Shown one piece after another: positions 31,849 to 39,030 of a DNA stretch of 64,000 nucleotides. A model generated the notes under the pieces. It worked only from the letters and a program-made list of their open reading frames with translations. It was not told the origin of the DNA and did no database searches. How positions within the stretch are numbered: position 1 is the first letter of the stretch; each line of letters opens with the position of its first letter. The stretch comes from Tropicimonas sp. IMCC34043. Its GTDB lineage: Bacteria; Pseudomonadota; Alphaproteobacteria; Rhodobacterales; Rhodobacteraceae. Location: contig NZ_QMEK01000010.1 in NCBI RefSeq assembly GCF_003390845.1, positions 18,714 through 82,713 on the forward strand, given 5' to 3'. Both the position numbers and the translations under genes were made by a program.

Positions 31849-33381
31849 ATGACACCCCCGCGCATTGCCATCGGCGGATTTCTGCACGAAACCAACACCT
31901 TCGCGCCGTCGAAGGCGACATACGACGACTTTGTCCACGGCGGCGGAGCGGGCCGGATGCTGCGCGGTGCGCCGATCCTGACGACCTACGCCGATGCCAA
32001 TGCCGCGATCTCGGGCGCGATCCGGCACGGGCGCGCCGAGGGCTGGGACCTGATCCCGACGCTGTTCTGCGCCACCTCGCCCTCGGCCCATGTCACCGAA
32101 GACGCCTTCGAACGGATCGCGGGCGAGATGCTCGACATGATCGCCGCCGCCGGGCCGCTCGACGGCGTGTTCCTCGACCTTCACGGCGCCATGGTGACCG
32201 AGCATGTGAGCGACGGCGAGGGCGAGTTGCTGGCGCGCCTGCGCGACCGGATCGGCACCGAGGTGCCGGTGGTGGTCTGTCTCGATCTGCACGCCAACGT
32301 CACTCGCGCCATGTTCGAGCTGGCCGACCAGTTGCACAGCTATCGCACCTATCCCCATGTCGACATGGCCGAAACCGGGCTGCGCGGTGCCCGCGCGCTT
32401 GGCCGGATGCTTGCGGGCGCGCGGCCCGAAAAGGCGATGCGGGTGCCCGGATACATCCCGGCCATCGCCTGGCAATGCACCGCCGCCGAACCGGCGCGCG
32501 GGCTTTATGACCGGATGGCGGCGCTGGAGGCGGGCGAGCGTGACATGAGCTTCAACATGGGCTTTCCCGCCGCCGATTTCCCCGAATGCCAGATGTCGGT
32601 GCTGGCCTATGGCCCCGGTGCCGCCGAGGCCGCAGACACCCTGCTGGCCGAGATCGCGGCGGCCGAACCTGCCTTCAAGGGCCGGGTGTTGAGCCCTGAC
32701 GCGGCGGTGGCCGAGGCGATGCGGCTGGCCGCCGATCCCGCCACCCGGGGGCCGGTCGTCATCGCCGACACACAGGACAACCCCGGTGCGGGGGCGAACA
32801 GCGACACCACCGGCATGATCCGGGCGATGGCTGCGGCTGGCGCGCGCGGGGCGATCGGCAACCTTTACGACCCGGCCGCTGCCAAAGCCGCCCATGCCGC
32901 GGGGCTGGGCGCGCGGGTGCACCTTTCCATCGGCGGCGCCTCCGGCATCCCGGGCGACAGCCCGTTCGAGGCCGAGTTTCTGGTCGAATGGCTCTCGGAC
33001 GGCGAATTCACCGCCCACGGCCCCTATTATCGCGGCAGGCGGATCGACATGGGACCCTCGGCTTGCCTGCGCCTCGACGGTCTGCGCATCGTCGTGGTCT
33101 CGGCCAAGGCGCAGATGGCCGACCGCGACATGTTCCGGCAGGTCGGGATCCACCCCGAGGTCGAACCGATCCTGATCGTCAAGAGCTCGGTCCATTTCCG
33201 CGCCGATTTCGATCCCATCGCCGGGGCCCTGCTGACCGCGGCCGCGCCGGGACCGATGGCCCATGATCCGGCGTTGCTGCCATGGACCGACCTGCGCCCG
33301 GGCCTCCGGCTTGGCGCGCTCGGCCCTGCCTTTCAGCGCCCAGAGGACACCACCAAGGAGAACGCAGATGCCGGTCATTGA
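31849..33381 (+). CDS. M81-family metallopeptidase (MlrC/microcystinase C-like)
   Basis: 510 residues from MTPPRIAIGGFLHETNTFAP, the N-terminal hallmark of the MlrC family. The DUF1485 metal-site region includes GVFLDLHGAMVTEH and VVVCLDLHANVT, and the C-terminal MlrC domain carries ADTQDNPGAGANSDTTGMIR. M81 proteins are zinc peptidases; MlrC in Sphingomonads cleaves linearised microcystin, but most family members act on other short or modified peptides. ATG 31849 has AAGGACA upstream. The gene follows a peptide importer and overlaps the next M20 gene by 14 bases, so it most likely acts on the imported solute. Confidence 0.9.
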   Translation: MTPPRIAIGGFLHETNTFAPSKATYDDFVHGGGAGRMLRGAPILTTYADANAAISGAIRHGRAEGWDLIPTLFCATSPSAHVTEDAFERIAGEMLDMIAAAGPLDGVFLDLHGAMVTEHVSDGEGELLARLRDRIGTEVPVVVCLDLHANVTRAMFELADQLHSYRTYPHVDMAETGLRGARALGRMLAGARPEKAMRVPGYIPAIAWQCTAAEPARGLYDRMAALEAGERDMSFNMGFPAADFPECQMSVLAYGPGAAEAADTLLAEIAAAEPAFKGRVLSPDAAVAEAMRLAADPATRGPVVIADTQDNPGAGANSDTTGMIRAMAAAGARGAIGNLYDPAAAKAAHAAGLGARVHLSIGGASGIPGDSPFEAEFLVEWLSDGEFTAHGPYYRGRRIDMGPSACLRLDGLRIVVVSAKAQMADRDMFRQVGIHPEVEPILIVKSSVHFRADFDPIAGALLTAAAPGPMAHDPALLPWTDLRPGLRLGALGPAFQRPEDTTKENADAGH

Positions 33382-34528
33382 CCAGATCGCAGAATTTGCC
33401 GACGAACTGACGACGATCCGCCGCGACCTGCACGAACACCCCGAACTGGGGTTTCAGGAGCATCGGACCGCCGGGATCGTCGCCGCGAAGCTGTCGGAGT
33501 GGGGGATCGAGGTGACGCGGGGCATCGGCGGCACCGGCGTCGTCGGCGTGCTGAAGGGCACGCGGCCGGGCAAGACCATCGGGTTGCGCGCCGACATGGA
33601 CGCGCTGCCGATCCACGAGCAGACGAACCTGCCCTGGGCCTCGAAGACGCCGGGCGTGATGCATGCCTGCGGCCATGACGGGCACACGACCATGCTGCTT
33701 GGCGCCGCGCGCTATCTGGCCGGGAACCCGGATTTCGCCGGCACCGCCGTCTTCATCTTCCAGCCCGCCGAAGAGGGGCTTGGCGGCGCCCGCGCGATGA
33801 TCGCCGACGGGCTGTTCGACCGCTTTCCCTGTGACGAGATCTACGGCATGCACAACGCGCCCCAGGACGATCCCGATGAGGTGGGGATCAAGAAGGGTCC
33901 GGCAATGGCGGGATCGGATTTCTTCGACATCCGGATCAGCGGCTGCGGCAGCCACGGCGCGCGCCCCGAGGACAGCCGCGACCCGGTGGTCATCGCCTCG
34001 TCCCTTGTCCAGCAGCTGCAGTCGATCGTGGCGCGCAACGTGCCCCCGACCAGCCCGGCGGTGGTTTCGGTCACCAAGATCCACGCGGGCGACGCCTATA
34101 ACGTCATCCCGGAAACCGCGGAACTGGGCGGCACGATCCGGTTCTTCGACACTTCGGTGGGCGAGATGATCTCGGCCCGGCTGCGCGCGCTCTGCGAAGG
34201 TACGGCCAAGGGATACGGGGTCGAGATCGCGGTCGATATCCGCAACACCTTCGACGTGCTGGTGAACGATGCAGATCTGTCGGACGCGGTGCTGGATGCC
34301 GCCGCCGCGGTGGTCGGCGCCGGCAAGGCGGGGCTGAAGCAGGACCTGGTGATGGGATCGGAGGATTTCGCCGACATGCTGCGGGTGGTGCCCGGCGCCT
34401 ATTGCACCGTGGGACATGCGGGCAGCGTACCGGTCCACAACCCGGGATATGTGCTCGACGATGCGATCCTGCCGGTCGGCGCCAGCATCTATGCAAATCT
34501 TGTGACCAGCCGAGGAGCCGCCGCATGA
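33368..34528 (+). CDS. M20D amidohydrolase (hippurate hydrolase/IAA-amino acid hydrolase-like)
   Basis: 386 residues from MPVIDQIAEFADELTTIRRD. Typical M20D motifs: RRDLHEHPELGFQEHRTAG, LRADMDALPIHEQTNLPWAS, MHACGHDGHTTMLLGAARYL (metal-binding His/Asp), QPAEEGLGGARAMIADGLFD and MGSEDFADMLRVVPGAY. The family removes acyl groups from N-acyl amino acids such as hippurate. ATG 33368 lies inside the end of the M81 gene, giving a 14-bp overlap. The pair with the next M20 gene suggests stepwise amide hydrolysis of one class of compounds. Confidence 0.93.
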   Translation: MPVIDQIAEFADELTTIRRDLHEHPELGFQEHRTAGIVAAKLSEWGIEVTRGIGGTGVVGVLKGTRPGKTIGLRADMDALPIHEQTNLPWASKTPGVMHACGHDGHTTMLLGAARYLAGNPDFAGTAVFIFQPAEEGLGGARAMIADGLFDRFPCDEIYGMHNAPQDDPDEVGIKKGPAMAGSDFFDIRISGCGSHGARPEDSRDPVVIASSLVQQLQSIVARNVPPTSPAVVSVTKIHAGDAYNVIPETAELGGTIRFFDTSVGEMISARLRALCEGTAKGYGVEIAVDIRNTFDVLVNDADLSDAVLDAAAAVVGAGKAGLKQDLVMGSEDFADMLRVVPGAYCTVGHAGSVPVHNPGYVLDDAILPVGASIYANLVTSRGAAA

Positions 34529-35661
34529 CCGTCTGGAAAGATCTTCCCTTCGACACCGACGACATCATTGCCGGGCTGAAGCCCTGGATCGAATGCGAAA
34601 GCCCGACCTGGGATACCGCCGCGGTCGACCGGATGATGGATCTGGTCGCCTTCCGCTGCGCCGAACTTGGCGCCACGGTCGAACGCATCCCGGGCAGCTT
34701 GGGGCTTGGCGGGTCCGTCAGGGCGGCCTTCCCGCACCCGAGGATGGGCACGCCCGGGATCATGATCACCGGCCATTTCGACACCGTGCACCCGGTGGGG
34801 ACACTGGCCAAGAACCCGTTCCGGCGCGAGGGCGGCAAGGTCTATGGCCCCGGCATCCAGGACATGAAGGGCGGCAACTACATCGCGCTCGAAGCAATCC
34901 GGCGGATCCAGGAGGCCGGGATCGAGACGCCGCTGCCCATTGTCGCGCTGTTCACCCCCGACGAGGAAATCGGCACGCCCGCGACCCGCACCCTGATCGA
35001 GACCGAGGCGAAGCGGTCGAAATACGTGCTCTGCCCCGAGCCATCGCTCGAGGATAACGGCGTCTGCACCGGCCGCTATGCCATCGCGCGGTTCAACCTG
35101 ACGGCCGAGGGCAAGCCTTCGCACGCCGGGGTCGATCCCAAGGGCGGCGTCTCGGCGGTGCGCGAACTGGCCCGCCGGATCATCGAGATCGAAGAGATGA
35201 CGACCGAGGCCTGCACCTATTCGTGCAACAACGTCACCTCGGGGCGCTGGGTCAATTGCGTGCCCTCGTTCGCCTCGGCCGAATGCCTGTCGATGGCCCG
35301 CGAACAGGCCGACCTCGATGCCGGAGTGGCGCGGATGCTGGATCTGTCGGGGCAGCGCAACGGGGTGACGTTCACCGTCACCCGCGGGGTGACCCGGCCG
35401 GTCTGGGAGCCAGAGATGCCCGGCACCATGAGGCTCTACGAGGCCGCCAAGGCAATCGCGGCCGAGATCGGGCTTGGAATGCCGCATCGCAGTCAGGGCG
35501 GTGGATCGGACGCCAATTTCACCGGCGCGCTTGGCATTCCGAGCCTGTGTTCGCTGGGGGTCAAGGGCGCGGGCTATCACACGCTCGAGGAACATATCGA
35601 CGAGGCCATGATCGTGCCGCGCACGCAGATCATGGCCGGGCTTCTGACCACGCTTGCCTGA
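34525..35661 (+). CDS. M20-family metallopeptidase (CPG2/ArgE type)
   Basis: 378 residues from MTVWKDLPFDTDDIIAGLKP. Metal-site motifs are ITGHFDTVHPVG, GPGIQDMKGGNY, FTPDEEIGTPATR and the dimerisation-domain segment AEGKPSHAGVDPKGGVSAVR. HRSQGGGSDANFTGALGIPS leads to the C-terminal metal-site region, as in carboxypeptidase G2-like enzymes. It overlaps the preceding gene in ATGA. Last gene of the operon that starts at 26683, followed by a hairpin. Substrate unknown; glutamate- or acyl-amide cleavage is plausible from the family. Confidence 0.92.
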   Translation: MTVWKDLPFDTDDIIAGLKPWIECESPTWDTAAVDRMMDLVAFRCAELGATVERIPGSLGLGGSVRAAFPHPRMGTPGIMITGHFDTVHPVGTLAKNPFRREGGKVYGPGIQDMKGGNYIALEAIRRIQEAGIETPLPIVALFTPDEEIGTPATRTLIETEAKRSKYVLCPEPSLEDNGVCTGRYAIARFNLTAEGKPSHAGVDPKGGVSAVRELARRIIEIEEMTTEACTYSCNNVTSGRWVNCVPSFASAECLSMAREQADLDAGVARMLDLSGQRNGVTFTVTRGVTRPVWEPEMPGTMRLYEAAKAIAAEIGLGMPHRSQGGGSDANFTGALGIPSLCSLGVKGAGYHTLEEHIDEAMIVPRTQIMAGLLTTLA

Positions 35662-35667
35662 GCTGTC

Positions 35668-35703
35668 GCACGGGGCGGGGCCGTCTGGCGCCGCGCCCCG
35701 TGC
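35668..35703 (+). terminator. Hairpin at the end of the peptide-utilisation operon
   Basis: Ten-base perfect arms GCACGGGGCG (35668-35677) and CGCCCCGTGC (35694-35703) start six bases after the last M20 stop codon; AGTTTCG follows, a minimal T-run. Likely a weak or factor-assisted terminator separating this operon from the feo operon. Confidence 0.6.
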
Positions 35704-35789
35704 AGTTTCGAAATCCGCCGAGGTCTTGAGCCACCGCCTTGAAACGGCCCAATAGTTCGGCGGCTCGTCCGCGCGGGCCCCGTGTATAC

Positions 35790-35818
35790 TTGACTAACTT
35801 AGTCAGAAAAGATATCCG
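35790..35818 (+). promoter_or_regulatory. feo promoter with overlapping iron-box-like palindrome
   Basis: A perfect palindrome TGACTAACTTAGTCA (35791-35805) overlaps a good -35 box TTGACT (35790-35795); a weak -10 TATCCG follows at a 17-base spacing (35813-35818). The form TGA-N9-TCA is the layout published for RirA/iron-responsive operators in alphaproteobacteria, and Rhodobacterales also use an IscR-type iron-rhodo box. A repressor bound here would block polymerase. The site is about 100 bases upstream of feoA, consistent with iron repression of ferrous uptake. The regulator itself is not in the window. Confidence 0.6.
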
Positions 35819-35906
35819 GGTCTTGGCCTTTTTGTCCGAGCAGACGCGCCCTCTCAGAAAGACCTAGCGATTTCAAAGAGAAAGTGGCCATGCCACTGAG
35901 AACGCC

Positions 35907-36152
35907 ATGAGTCTTGCCGGTCTACCCCTGTCACTCGCCCCCTGTGGCACCCTCAAAGTTACGGCCATCGCCGGAGATCTGGCCACCCGCGGCCAGCTGC
36001 AGGACATGGGGATCCAAACCGGCAAGCGCCTGCAACTTTTGCAATCCGAGATGGACGAGGGCGTGGTCATTGCCCTTGGCGACACAAGGGTCGCACTGGG
36101 GCAGGATCTGGCCAGAAGGATCCTGGTGACACCGGTGGAAAAGGGCAGGTGA
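35907..36152 (+). CDS. feoA: FeoA-family protein, first copy
   Basis: 81 residues forming one SH3-like FeoA domain, with MSLAGLPLSLAPCGTLKVTA, the central LQDMGIQTGKRLQLLQ and ALGDTRVALGQDLARRILV. FeoA is a small cytoplasmic protein required for Fe(II) uptake through FeoB, thought to act on the FeoB G-domain. First gene of feoA-feoA-feoB-feoC. It differs clearly from the second copy 4 bases downstream, so this is not a recent tandem duplication. Confidence 0.92.
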   Translation: MSLAGLPLSLAPCGTLKVTAIAGDLATRGQLQDMGIQTGKRLQLLQSEMDEGVVIALGDTRVALGQDLARRILVTPVEKGR

Positions 36153-36156
36153 GGCG

Positions 36157-36396
36157 ATGACTCTCAAGCTGAAGGATCTTGCGGTCGGTGACCGTGCGGC
36201 GGTTACCGGATACGGCAAAGGCGGTCAGGCTTATCGTCAGAAGCTTCTGTCCATGGGGCTGACCCCGGGGATCGAGATCCGCGTCACCCGGGTCGCGCCA
36301 TTGGGCGATCCGGTCGAGATCCGGGTTCGCGGCTATGCCCTTTCCTTGCGGCGCGACGAGGCCGACACGCTTGAGATTCGGAGGATAGACGCATGA
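36157..36396 (+). CDS. feoA: FeoA-family protein, second copy
   Basis: 79 residues with the canonical FeoA pattern LKDLAVGDRAAVTGYGKGGQ, RQKLLSMGLTPGIEIRVTRV and APLGDPVEIRVRGYALSLRR ending DEADTLEIRRIDA. This copy is the closer match to classical FeoA. The stop overlaps the feoB ATG by four bases, so FeoA and FeoB are translationally coupled. Two separate feoA genes ahead of feoB are known in several proteobacteria; the division of labour is not established. Confidence 0.94.
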   Translation: MTLKLKDLAVGDRAAVTGYGKGGQAYRQKLLSMGLTPGIEIRVTRVAPLGDPVEIRVRGYALSLRRDEADTLEIRRIDA

Positions 36397-38663
36397 GCGA
36401 CGTGCAGATCGCCATTGCCGGCAACCCCAATTGTGGCAAGACCACGCTGTTCAACGCCCTGACCGGCAGCCGCCAGCTGGTCGGCAACTGGCCCGGCGTG
36501 ACGGTCGAGAAGAAGGTCGGACACTTTACTCATGCCGGGGCGGCGATCGAACTTGTGGACCTGCCCGGCGTCTATTCGCTGTCGGTTGCGGGCGGGGCGA
36601 CCTCGCTCGACGAACGGCTGGCGCGCGACTTCATCCTGTCGAACAAACCCGATCTGATCGTCGACATCATCGACGCCTCGAACATCGAACGGAACCTCTA
36701 TCTCACCGTCCAGTTGCTCGAGATGGGCGTGCCGATGCTGGTGGCGCTGAACATGATGGACGTGGCACGCGCTCATGGCGTCACCGTCGACGCCGCGGCG
36801 CTGTCGGCGCGGCTTGGCTGCCCGGTGGTGCCGCTGGTTGCGGCCGAAGGGCAGGGGCTCGACCTCCTGAAGGACGAAATGCTGCGCGCGGCCCGCGCCC
36901 GGCACGTCCCGACCGCCAAGCTGCAGTTCGATGCGGCGGTCGAAAGCGTGATTGCCTCGCTCGAACCCTTCGTCGTCGCCTCGATCGAACATGCCGACCC
37001 GCGCTGGCTGGCGATCAAGCATCTGGAGGGCGACGAGCTGTGCCCGGTCATGACCGATCCCGCGGTCATCGTCGAGGCCGACCGCCTGCGCGACGCCCTC
37101 GAGCAAGCGACCGATATGGAGGCCGACACCGCCATCGCCTGTGGCCGCTATGATTTCGTCACCGAGATTGCGGGCGAGGCGGTGCGCCGCAACGCCGAGC
37201 TCAGCCGTACCCTGTCGGACCGGCTCGACAAGGTCGTTCTCAGCCGGATCTTCGGCATCCCGATCTTCCTGGCGGTCATGTACGGCCTTTTCACCGTCAC
37301 GATCTCGCTTGGCGGGGCGTTCATCGATTTCTTCGACATTCTCGCCGGCGCGATTTTTGTCGACTGGCCGGCGGCGGCATTGCAGGCGGTCAGCGCACCC
37401 GCCTGGGCCACCACGCTGATCGCAGACGGGGTCGGCGGCGGCATCCAGACCGTGGCGACCTTCGTGCCCATCGTGGGCCTGCTGTTCCTGTTTCTCTCGG
37501 CGCTGGAGGATTCGGGATACATGGCGCGCGCGGCCTTCGTGATGGACCGCTTCATGCGGATGGTCGGGCTGCCCGGAAAGGCATTCGTGCCGCTGATCGT
37601 CGGTTTCGGCTGTAACGTGCCGGCAATCATGGCGGCACGCACGCTCGACAACCCCCGCGACCGTACGCTGACGGTGATGATGGCGCCGTTCATGTCCTGC
37701 GGCGCGCGGCTGGCGGTCTTTGCCCTGTTCGCCGCCGCCTTCTTCCCGACCGGCGGTCAGAACCTTGTCTTCGCGCTCTATATCCTTGGTATCCTTGCGG
37801 CGGTTGGCACCGGGCTGCTGCTGAAATCGACCCTGCTGCGGGGCGAAAGCTCGCCCTTCGTGATGGAACTGCCGGCCTATCACCTGCCGCGGCTGCGCGC
37901 GGTCGGGATGCGCGCCTGGGACCGGTTGAGAGCCTTCATCCTCGGCGCCGGCAAGATCATCGTCGTCATGGTGGTGGCGCTCAGCTTCCTCAATTCATGG
38001 GGCACCGACGGGAGCTTCGGCAACGAGGACACCGACGCCTCCGTCCTGTCCGAGATCGGCCGCACGATGATGCCCGCCTTCGCGCCCATGGGCCTGCAGG
38101 AAGACAACTGGCCCGCCGCGGTCGGGCTGTTCACCGGGATTCTCGCCAAGGAAGCGGTCGTCGGCACGCTGAACACGCTTTATTCGGGGATGGGCGACAC
38201 CGCGGCCGAGGAGGGCCCCAGCTTTGCCCCGTTCGCAGCCATCGGCGAGGCTCTGGCCTCGGTGCGCGACAACCTTGCGGCGCTGGCAAGCGGCGGGGCG
38301 ACCGCCACCGCCGAGATGCCGGGCAGCTATGGCACCATGGCGGCACTGTTCGACGGGCAGGCAGGGGCCTTTGCCTATCTGCTGATGATCCTGCTCTATA
38401 CCCCCTGCGTTGCGGCGCTTGGCGCCATGGCGCGGGAATCGGGCTGGCAATGGGCCGCTTTCGCGGCAAGCTGGACCATGCTGCTCGGCTATGGTTCGGC
38501 CGTCATCTTCTATCAGGCGGCGACCGTGACCCGCCATCCGCTCGGCTCGCTCGAATGGATCGTGGCAGTTCTGCTGGTCTTCTGCGCGGTGTTCGCAGCG
38601 CTTCGGCTGCGTGGACCGCGGTTCGCGACCGGCAGGCAGCACCGGCCGGTGGTGGCAGAGTAG
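36393..38663 (+). CDS. feoB: Ferrous iron transporter FeoB
   Basis: 756 residues. The N-terminal G-domain has G1 GNPNCGKTT (10-18), G3 DLPGVYSL and G4 NMMD. It is followed by a helical GDI-like domain, then the membrane part with two Gate motifs, including VPLIVGFGCNVPAIMAARTL with the conserved Cys proposed in iron transfer. The segment EAVVGTLNTLYSGMG near the C-terminus is the FeoB_C region. The protein moves Fe(II) across the inner membrane with GTP (or ATP) hydrolysis. All expected motifs are intact and the length is normal. Confidence 0.96.
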   Translation: MSDVQIAIAGNPNCGKTTLFNALTGSRQLVGNWPGVTVEKKVGHFTHAGAAIELVDLPGVYSLSVAGGATSLDERLARDFILSNKPDLIVDIIDASNIERNLYLTVQLLEMGVPMLVALNMMDVARAHGVTVDAAALSARLGCPVVPLVAAEGQGLDLLKDEMLRAARARHVPTAKLQFDAAVESVIASLEPFVVASIEHADPRWLAIKHLEGDELCPVMTDPAVIVEADRLRDALEQATDMEADTAIACGRYDFVTEIAGEAVRRNAELSRTLSDRLDKVVLSRIFGIPIFLAVMYGLFTVTISLGGAFIDFFDILAGAIFVDWPAAALQAVSAPAWATTLIADGVGGGIQTVATFVPIVGLLFLFLSALEDSGYMARAAFVMDRFMRMVGLPGKAFVPLIVGFGCNVPAIMAARTLDNPRDRTLTVMMAPFMSCGARLAVFALFAAAFFPTGGQNLVFALYILGILAAVGTGLLLKSTLLRGESSPFVMELPAYHLPRLRAVGMRAWDRLRAFILGAGKIIVVMVVALSFLNSWGTDGSFGNEDTDASVLSEIGRTMMPAFAPMGLQEDNWPAAVGLFTGILAKEAVVGTLNTLYSGMGDTAAEEGPSFAPFAAIGEALASVRDNLAALASGGATATAEMPGSYGTMAALFDGQAGAFAYLLMILLYTPCVAALGAMARESGWQWAAFAASWTMLLGYGSAVIFYQAATVTRHPLGSLEWIVAVLLVFCAVFAALRLRGPRFATGRQHRPVVAE

Positions 38664-38674
38664 GGGGGCAGATC

Positions 38675-38989
38675 ATGTTGATGGAACTCCGCGCCTATCT
38701 GAAAGAACACGGCTCGGCCAGTCTGAGCGATCTTTCCAACCGTTTCCGACTGCCGCCCGAAGCGATCGAGGGCATGCTCGACCACTGGGTCCGCAAGGGC
38801 CGCGTGGCGCGCAAGAACCTTGCATGCGTCTGCCCGGGCTGCGCGAGCAGCGGCGGCTGCGCCGGCTGCCCGACCTCCGGCGGAAGCTGCTGTGGCGGCG
38901 GCATCAGCGCGGCCGCTTTCGAGATCTATGAGTGGCTCGAAACGCCCGTCACCCAGAAAAGCCTTGGATCCGAGGGGCGCGCAGCCTAA
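38675..38989 (+). CDS. feoC: FeoC-like [Fe-S]-dependent winged-helix protein
   Basis: 104 residues. The N-terminal winged helix (MLMELRAYLKEHGSASLSDL, then RLPPEAIEGMLDHWVRKGRV) matches FeoC. A loop then carries seven cysteines (C51, C53, C56, C62, C65, C72, C73) where enterobacterial FeoC has four. Known FeoC proteins bind an oxygen-sensitive Fe-S cluster and protect or tune FeoB. The C-terminal 30 residues, with FEIYEWLETPVTQ, extend beyond the usual 75-80-residue family length. It lies 11 bases after feoB, so it is part of the operon. Confidence 0.85.
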   Translation: MLMELRAYLKEHGSASLSDLSNRFRLPPEAIEGMLDHWVRKGRVARKNLACVCPGCASSGGCAGCPTSGGSCCGGGISAAAFEIYEWLETPVTQKSLGSEGRAA

Positions 38990-39030
38990 ACGCAGGGCCA
39001 GGAAGCGGCTCCAGCGAACGGACGGACAGG

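Noticed and set aside
30025..33378. An 1100-residue open frame antisense to the fused ATPase and M81 genes
   Set aside because: It spans several sense genes with intact motifs and shows no protein-like pattern.
35884..35906. A tiny leader peptide starting at ATG 35890 before feoA
   Set aside because: Only six codons with no ribosome-binding site and no attenuator structure; most likely chance.
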